NCBI GenBank assembly: GCA_002367815.1
Contig: DFDG01000104.1
Location: forward strand, 1-12,478
Length of the DNA stretch: 12,478 bases
Reading direction: 5' to 3'
From: Opitutaceae bacterium UBA3033
Lineage (GTDB): Bacteria > Verrucomicrobiota > Verrucomicrobiia > Opitutales > Opitutaceae
Shown here: positions 8,197 to 12,478 of the stretch, one piece after another
Position numbering within the stretch: the stretch's first letter is position 1
Layout: each line of letters opens with the position of its first letter
Position numbers and translations under genes: made by a program
The notes under the pieces: model-generated
Seen by the model: the letters and a program-made list of their open reading frames with translations, nothing else
Database searches by the model: none
Told to the model about the DNA's origin: nothing

Positions 8197-10109
8197 ATCT
8201 GGGGAGTGTCAGAGATTGTGAGCGTATTAAAATCAAGCACCCGCTTGAGATCGCCATGCGTGATGGTCAATTTGCGACCACCGACTTCGGCATTGAGATG
8301 GGTGCCTGCAAAGAGTTTCCACTTCGAATAATCGATGGGAATTCCATCGACCACGGGAGCTTCGCCATAGGTCACGGAGACTTGCTTACCCCGCAGCGTC
8401 GTCATCTTCACCATCGGCACAGGCTCAAGTTTATATTCAAGCGGCAAGGCGTTGATTGCGGCTTGAAATGCCTCAAAACTGGCGAACTCACTGGCGCTAG
8501 CCGCCTGCACAATGGTGCCGTTCTTGACGTGCGGACTGACCAATACCCGACCACCGGTTTGGTCTCGCGCAAAAGCATAACCAGCCGTAGCTGCGGTGCG
8601 GCGATAATCAAGATGGGGAATCCACGCATAGGATGCCATGGGTCGATAAGCCAGATAAGCGTCGCCCCCCTGCGCAAAAATCCAACCCGACTCGTGCTCG
8701 GTGACCTGCTTCAGATCCTTGGAGAAAAATCCATTAACCTGCGGGAATCGCTCATCCGGTGGGATATCATAAAGCGCAATGACCGTATCAAGGTCTTGAA
8801 ACACTTTCTCATACGGCGAGCAGCCCAATATTTTGTCCGCAGAATCATAGGAAGGTTTACCTTCCACCGCGACTCCACGCGGCATGGGTTCCTCGTAGGT
8901 GGCAAACTGCATTTGCATCACCTTGCCCGATGAATGCGGGTGCAGGGAAAACAGCGTCGGATGTTTGCTACGGGGATCTTCTTCGCGCCAGGTCACATCC
9001 CAGACATGGGCTTGGATGGCATCATTGATGCGACCTTGCTGCGAACCCACCGCATAATCGTGCCGCAGATACTGGGTTTTATAAATCGGCGGCATGTGCT
9101 CATCGCTGTAGCGCCAAAAACGACGAGTGCGGGCCCGGTCGTGTTGCAATATGTCTTCCCGACGGTCGGTCGCGATCCGGTAGATCACTTCCGGCACTTC
9201 GTAGTTCTCGGCCATGACGGCAAAATAGACGCTGAATCCACCGTAGCTGATGGTCGGAGGAGTGTTACCGAAAAGCATCCAGGAAAAAGAGGTCGCGAGT
9301 GCATTCCATCGTTCCGTTACAGAAGTATCATCGGTGCGAGAATTGGGACCGCGCAAAACGCCTTCGAGCGTGACGTTGGCCAGCTCGGCAAACAACCAGT
9401 CGAGCATCATATGCCCGCGTTGCCGCATCTCGGGATCCTTGGCATAGGTCGCCAACATCAGCATCGGAATGGCATATTCCCCGATGTAGTGGGTAGGGTT
9501 GTATTCACCCTGCCCGATGGTCGTGGCGATATTCATCCAATCCAACAACCAGCTGCGGGCCTCCTGCAGATTTTCCTCCGAACTGTTGCCCGTATACCAA
9601 GTGCGGCCCGGTTCGTTCGGATAAAGCTCCGACATCAGATATAATGACGTGTGATACATCGTCCAATGATTCTCGGTATCCCCTCGCAATTGGCGCGCAC
9701 TGCCCCAGGCATCGCGGATCGATTGGAGCGCTTCCGGGGAAAGCTTGTCCTGCCCGACAAATGCAGCCATAGCCGCGGGAAACATCCAGAACGGCCCGGT
9801 GCCGGGTTCCTTCATCAATTTAATGATCGCCTGATTGCACTCTTCGATTCGTTCGCCGCGCTTTACCAGCATGGCCGCGGTCGCAATATCAATGGCGATC
9901 TTCTCTTCGCGATTGTCGAGGCGCGCAATTCGCCAATCAAAAATTTCGTTGATCCTCTTCAGGTAGGCTTCACGTCTCACGGTTTTATCCGAGATAACTT
10001 CCCGGGCAGGAAGTGCGCCTTCATACGCAGGCTGCGCACTCAACGTGGCGGACAACCAACTCCCGCAAATCAAACCAATGATTAAACCCTGCTTCTTGAA
10101 AATTCTCAT
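8193..10109 (-). CDS. Secreted putative alpha/alpha-toroid polysaccharide lyase-like protein, paralogue A
   Basis: The protein has 638 residues and is the first of the three paralogues to be transcribed. Its signal peptide (MRIFKKQ start, core GLIIGLICGSWLSATLSA) is probably cleaved before QPAYEG, so all three mature proteins begin with QPxFE or QPxYE. Candidate catalytic residues are Asn147-His148-Trp149, Asn204, His207 and Tyr208, Asp351-Tyr352 and His368. The spacings (His to Tyr 60, Tyr to second His 160) are the same as in B and C. A C-terminal SGWIFAQGG segment followed by GTIVQAASASEF marks the beta-rich domain. It lies 7 bp after propeller 1 and overlaps B by 4 bp. The C-terminus (SDTPQI) differs from the TVTR ending shared by B and C. 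No named family is recognised; lyase function is an inference. Confidence 0.9.
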   Translation of the reverse strand: MRIFKKQGLIIGLICGSWLSATLSAQPAYEGALPAREVISDKTVRREAYLKRINEIFDWRIARLDNREEKIAIDIATAAMLVKRGERIEECNQAIIKLMKEPGTGPFWMFPAAMAAFVGQDKLSPEALQSIRDAWGSARQLRGDTENHWTMYHTSLYLMSELYPNEPGRTWYTGNSSEENLQEARSWLLDWMNIATTIGQGEYNPTHYIGEYAIPMLMLATYAKDPEMRQRGHMMLDWLFAELANVTLEGVLRGPNSRTDDTSVTERWNALATSFSWMLFGNTPPTISYGGFSVYFAVMAENYEVPEVIYRIATDRREDILQHDRARTRRFWRYSDEHMPPIYKTQYLRHDYAVGSQQGRINDAIQAHVWDVTWREEDPRSKHPTLFSLHPHSSGKVMQMQFATYEEPMPRGVAVEGKPSYDSADKILGCSPYEKVFQDLDTVIALYDIPPDERFPQVNGFFSKDLKQVTEHESGWIFAQGGDAYLAYRPMASYAWIPHLDYRRTAATAGYAFARDQTGGRVLVSPHVKNGTIVQAASASEFASFEAFQAAINALPLEYKLEPVPMVKMTTLRGKQVSVTYGEAPVVDGIPIDYSKWKLFAGTHLNAEVGGRKLTITHGDLKRVLDFNTLTISDTPQI

Positions 10110-10116
10110 GGCCGGG

Positions 10117-11136
10117 TTAAGGGTTGGCCCGAGGCAGCGATACGAAAAAATTTACCAGTGAACCCTCCAGCCCGACATCAGGCTGCCAGGTGCGGCCAAA
10201 ATCGTCCGAAAAATAGAGCGTCTCTTTGAAAACACTGGCGTAGAGTCGACCATTGTTGGGATCGACCCCCACGCGCCAGACTCGTGGTTCACGGGGCAGG
10301 CCCGCATTGCGCGAAGTCCAGGTTTTGCCACCATCTTCGCTGGTTAAAATTCCGTCGGCCCAACCCCCGACCGCCATGCGTTGAGAATTCGTGGCATCAA
10401 AAGTTACATTATAGATCGGGTTTTCCTGGTTGAGTCCCTCGACCTGTTGCCAGGTAAGCCCGCGATCATGCGACATCCATGCCCCATGGTGGTCCGTGCC
10501 AGCCAACCATATTTTTGGATCGTGCAGGGATTGTTGCACATCGTTCACCTGAGTGGTGGTGGGCAGCACTTCACGCCAATTCAGGCCGGCATCTTCGGTT
10601 AAAAATATGCCTTTTTCGCATCCAACAAAAACGCGCCCTGCCGTCGTGCGATCAACCTCGATCGCTTGGGCAAACCGACCGCGCTTGGGCAAGCCATTGT
10701 TGCGATGCACCAAAGTATGGGCCCGGTCCGTCGAAACTGCCACGCCCTCGGTGTGGGCCAGGTAGACTGTATCCGGGGCATTTGGATCGACCGCCACATC
10801 ACGACCCTCGGTCAGATCCCAGCTGTTGACCATCCGCCAGCCTTTGCCTCCGTCGTAGCTCACCCAAAGCCCATTGAGTGCGGCAGTGTAGATAACATTA
10901 TGGTCACGCGGGTCGAAGGCGACGGCGGTAAGGGAGGTGTCATTATAACCGAAGTGCTGCCATGCGCCCTGATCATCCAACCGGAAAAGTCCGTTGGTGG
11001 TTACGATTTTCGAACCAATCACGTAACCCTTGTTTACGTTGGCGCAGATAATGAAATCCGCCGGGGTTGAATTTAGCACTGAAGTCGCTCCGAAGAGCAG
11101 GCCCAGCAGAAAGAGGGGGTATTTTAATTTTGGCAT
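10117..11136 (-). CDS. Secreted Asp-box (BNR/sortilin-like) beta-propeller protein 1
   Basis: This is the first gene of the operon, coding for 339 residues. The N-terminus (MPKLKYPLFLLGLLFGATSV) is a typical signal peptide with cleavage near residues 20-25. Asp-box motifs are at 93-100 (SYDGGKGW), 180-187 (TEDAGLNW), 222-229 (SHDRGLTW), 266-273 (SEDGGKTW) and 310-317 (SDDFGRTW), with a degenerate box at 135-142 (STDRAHTL), the same blade that is degenerate in propeller 2. Cys31 and Cys173 occur at the same positions in both propellers. The C-terminal blade is nearly identical to that of propeller 2 (ASVFKETL, then DDFGRTWQPD). Likely exported; function unknown. Repeated association with the lyase-like genes suggests a shared substrate or complex. 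No Shine-Dalgarno sequence precedes the ATG. That start is chosen because it gives a complete signal peptide. Confidence 0.9.
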   Translation of the reverse strand: MPKLKYPLFLLGLLFGATSVLNSTPADFIICANVNKGYVIGSKIVTTNGLFRLDDQGAWQHFGYNDTSLTAVAFDPRDHNVIYTAALNGLWVSYDGGKGWRMVNSWDLTEGRDVAVDPNAPDTVYLAHTEGVAVSTDRAHTLVHRNNGLPKRGRFAQAIEVDRTTAGRVFVGCEKGIFLTEDAGLNWREVLPTTTQVNDVQQSLHDPKIWLAGTDHHGAWMSHDRGLTWQQVEGLNQENPIYNVTFDATNSQRMAVGGWADGILTSEDGGKTWTSRNAGLPREPRVWRVGVDPNNGRLYASVFKETLYFSDDFGRTWQPDVGLEGSLVNFFVSLPRANP

Positions 11137-11195
11137 GATGAAAAACGAGTTCTGGCATTGCGACGTGGCACCGATTTGGTCATGATCAACTGGCC
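11137..11195. promoter_or_regulatory. Divergent intergenic region, presumed promoters of the operon and the RidA gene
   Basis: This 59-bp gap separates the first operon gene (minus strand) from the RidA-family gene (plus strand), so it or the flanking coding ends should carry both promoters. For the plus strand, a weak pair TTGCGA (11158-11163) and CATGAT (11181-11186) has a 17-bp spacer, but it would put the transcript start only a few bases before the ATG. No good pair is seen for the minus strand. A near-perfect 10-bp direct repeat, TGGTCATGAT and TGGCCATGAT (11177-11186 and 11191-11200), has a 14-bp period and the palindrome TGATCA between its halves. It overlaps the RidA start codon and could be an operator or chance. 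Confidence 0.35.
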
Positions 11196-11720
11196 ATGAT
11201 AAAAATCTTCCTGATTGCGACCCTGTTCACCGGCTTGCTCAACCTGACGCGCGCCAGTGATACGCCCGAAGCACGACTCGAAGCAGCCGGCATCACTCTT
11301 CCTGCCGTGCCGTCCGCCATTGCGAATTACGTGCCCGCGGTGCGCACCGGTAACTTGATCTTCCTCGCCGGACAAATCGCCAAAAACTCCGATGGCGAAT
11401 TCGTCACGGGCAAGATCGGGGTGAATCTCACCCTTGCGGAAGGAGCAGCGGCCGCGCGGATATGCGCGATTCAGTTGATCGCAGTGTTGAAAGCCGAGAT
11501 CGGTGACCTCTCGAAAGTGAAGCGGATCGTGCGCGTCGGTGGTTTCGTCAATTGTCCCGAGGACTACACGGTGCAATCCAAAGTCGTGAACGGTGCATCC
11601 GACCTGTTGGTCGAAATCTTTGGTGATGCCGGTCGTCATGCCCGAGCCGCCGTGGGCGTCGCCTCGTTGCCCGCCGGAGCTCCGGTGGAAATCGAGATGA
11701 TGGTCGAGGTCACGGAGTAA
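11196..11720 (+). CDS. RidA/YjgF/UK114-family protein with N-terminal signal peptide
   Basis: Rid proteins hydrolyse reactive enamine/imine intermediates made by PLP enzymes, or have related deaminase or binding roles. The 174-residue product has the longer ~150-residue subfamily layout: PEARLEAAGITLP, NYVPAVRTGNLIFLAGQ, a KVKRIVRVGGFVN strand, then NGASDLLVEIFGDAGRHARAAVG split across the helix and the active-site strand. Arg150 corresponds to Arg105 of E. coli RidA, and the VEIE segment at 164-167 carries the acidic residue equivalent to Glu120. The first 20 residues (one Lys, then FLIATLFTGLLNL, ending TRA before SDTPEA) look like a signal peptide, unusual for this normally cytosolic family. 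No in-frame Met near the conserved domain offers a cytosolic start. It is convergent with the aminotransferase gene, with 17 bp between stops. Confidence 0.92.
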   Translation: MIKIFLIATLFTGLLNLTRASDTPEARLEAAGITLPAVPSAIANYVPAVRTGNLIFLAGQIAKNSDGEFVTGKIGVNLTLAEGAAAARICAIQLIAVLKAEIGDLSKVKRIVRVGGFVNCPEDYTVQSKVVNGASDLLVEIFGDAGRHARAAVGVASLPAGAPVEIEMMVEVTE

Positions 11721-11737
11721 ATTGACTGACATGCCGG

Positions 11738-12478
11738 TCAGGCTTTGCGGACGATATCGTTGATCGCCGCGAGAAGCAGTTCGCACTCCTGGGCGGAATT
11801 AAACAAGTGGGTGGACACCCGCACCGAGTTGAGGCCTTGCTCGCTCACCGGTCGTAAACGGAAGTGATGGTCAGTTGAAAGCATGCCCAACAAATCGGTA
11901 TAGGAGATCCGTGGGGTGCGAAAGCCGGTGATGGATCCGCTCATCCCGGGATTTGAAGAGGTGAGGACTTCGATGGAAGGTATCTTCGCGAGCCCTTCCC
12001 GCAACTGCAGGGCCAAAGCCCGCCCATGCGCAGCAATGCGATCGCGACCTACCTTTTTCTGGAAATCCACTGCGGCCCCGATTCCCAGAACACTTGCGGC
12101 ATTACGCGTGCCGTATTCATGACGGCTGGCGTTCTTGCCGTATTCCAATCCGCCGGGGAGATGGCTGGGAATGGTTCCGGTATAGGAACCGGCCTGACAC
12201 GGGATAACCTCATCGTTCCGATCGCTGCGGATAAATAGAATGCCCGTCTCATGGGGAGCGCCCATCCATTTGTGGCCACTGGTCGCGTAGGAATCGCAAC
12301 CGATTTCACCCATCGTGAAGGGGAACATGCCGGCCGATTGCGCGCCATCGATGTGAAACCAGAGACCGTGTTCGTGGGCCAATTCCGCGATCTCCGCCGC
12401 CGGCAATAAAATGCCCGTCGGCGCGGTAACATGACTGATCTGAATCACCTTGGTGCGCGGCGTGATCAGTTCACGAAT
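11738..12478 (-). CDS. Class V (NifS/CsdB/isopenicillin-N-epimerase-like) PLP-dependent aminotransferase, partial (N-terminus off the right edge)
   Basis: The last 246 residues of a fold-type I PLP enzyme are present, and the frame stays open to the window edge. Visible family features, counted from the first residue in the window, are SHVTAPTG (15-22), HIDGAQS with Asp44 expected to contact the PLP pyridine nitrogen, SGHKWMGAP with Lys70 as the Schiff-base lysine, the EYGTRN segment, and the C-terminal small domain ending with SVRVSTHLFNS and its substrate-carboxylate Arg. About 150-190 residues should be missing upstream. A GTG at 12446-12448 is internal, because homologous sequence continues upstream of it (ITPRTKV). 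The reaction (desulfuration, transamination, epimerisation) cannot be decided from this half. The neighbouring Rid protein may be related functionally, since Rid proteins act on products of PLP enzymes, but that is inference. Confidence 0.92.
   Translation of the reverse strand: MRELITPRTKVIQISHVTAPTGILLPAAEIAELAHEHGLWFHIDGAQSAGMFPFTMGEIGCDSYATSGHKWMGAPHETGILFIRSDRNDEVIPCQAGSYTGTIPSHLPGGLEYGKNASRHEYGTRNAASVLGIGAAVDFQKKVGRDRIAAHGRALALQLREGLAKIPSIEVLTSSNPGMSGSITGFRTPRISYTDLLGMLSTDHHFRLRPVSEQGLNSVRVSTHLFNSAQECELLLAAINDIVRKA

Noticed and set aside
11726..11741. Hairpin CTGAC-6 nt-GTCAG between the RidA and aminotransferase stops
   Set aside because: The stem is only 5 bp and there is no run of T, so it is not a convincing terminator, although its place between convergent genes is suggestive.
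11124..11786. Minus-strand open frame of 220 codons across the RidA gene
   Set aside because: It is antisense to a gene with clear family motifs and extends into the neighbouring genes; its product shows no recognisable domain.
12446..12448. GTG as the start codon of the aminotransferase
   Set aside because: The frame continues to the window edge with family-like sequence, and the N-terminal half of the PLP domain would be missing if translation began here.

Overview
The window looks like part of a carbohydrate-degradation gene cluster from a Gram-negative bacterium with a moderately GC-rich genome. I favour Verrucomicrobiota (Opitutales-like), with Planctomycetota or Bacteroidota less likely. 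This is inferred from the gene content (GH127, GH51, and expanded families of secreted proteins without names) and from the lack of Shine-Dalgarno sequences in front of the genes. No marker gene fixes the taxonomy.

Layout: positions 1-11136 hold seven genes on the minus strand, packed with 3-18 bp gaps or 4-bp ATGA overlaps, so they very probably form one operon read right to left. In transcription order these are: a secreted Asp-box beta-propeller (propeller 1, 11136-10117); two secreted ~640-residue proteins of a family I cannot name (paralogue A, 10109-8193; paralogue B, 8196-6274); a second propeller (propeller 2, 6270-5257); a third paralogue (C, 5238-3343); a cytoplasmic GH51 alpha-L-arabinofuranosidase (3335-1830); and a cytoplasmic GH127 beta-L-arabinofuranosidase (1833 to beyond the left edge). 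A 59-bp divergent gap follows. Then come a plus-strand RidA-family gene with a signal peptide (11196-11720) and a convergent class V PLP-dependent aminotransferase cut by the right edge (11738-12478).

The most interesting part is the repeated pairing of propeller and ~640-residue protein. The three paralogues share an invariant Asn-His pair, a Tyr 60 residues after that His, and a second His 160 residues after the Tyr. This spacing closely resembles the catalytic layout of alpha/alpha-toroid polysaccharide lyases such as heparinase II and PL17 alginate lyase. My working model is that the exported paralogues and propellers act outside the cytoplasm on a uronic-acid-containing, arabinose-decorated plant or algal polymer, and that the released arabinosides are imported and trimmed by the GH51 and GH127 enzymes. 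No transporter, regulator, SusC/D pair, sulfatase or unsaturated-uronyl hydrolase lies in the window, so the substrate remains inference. The RidA and aminotransferase genes look unrelated to the operon.

No RNA gene, insertion sequence, CRISPR array, attachment site or origin was seen. No stretch over 60 bp lacks a gene.
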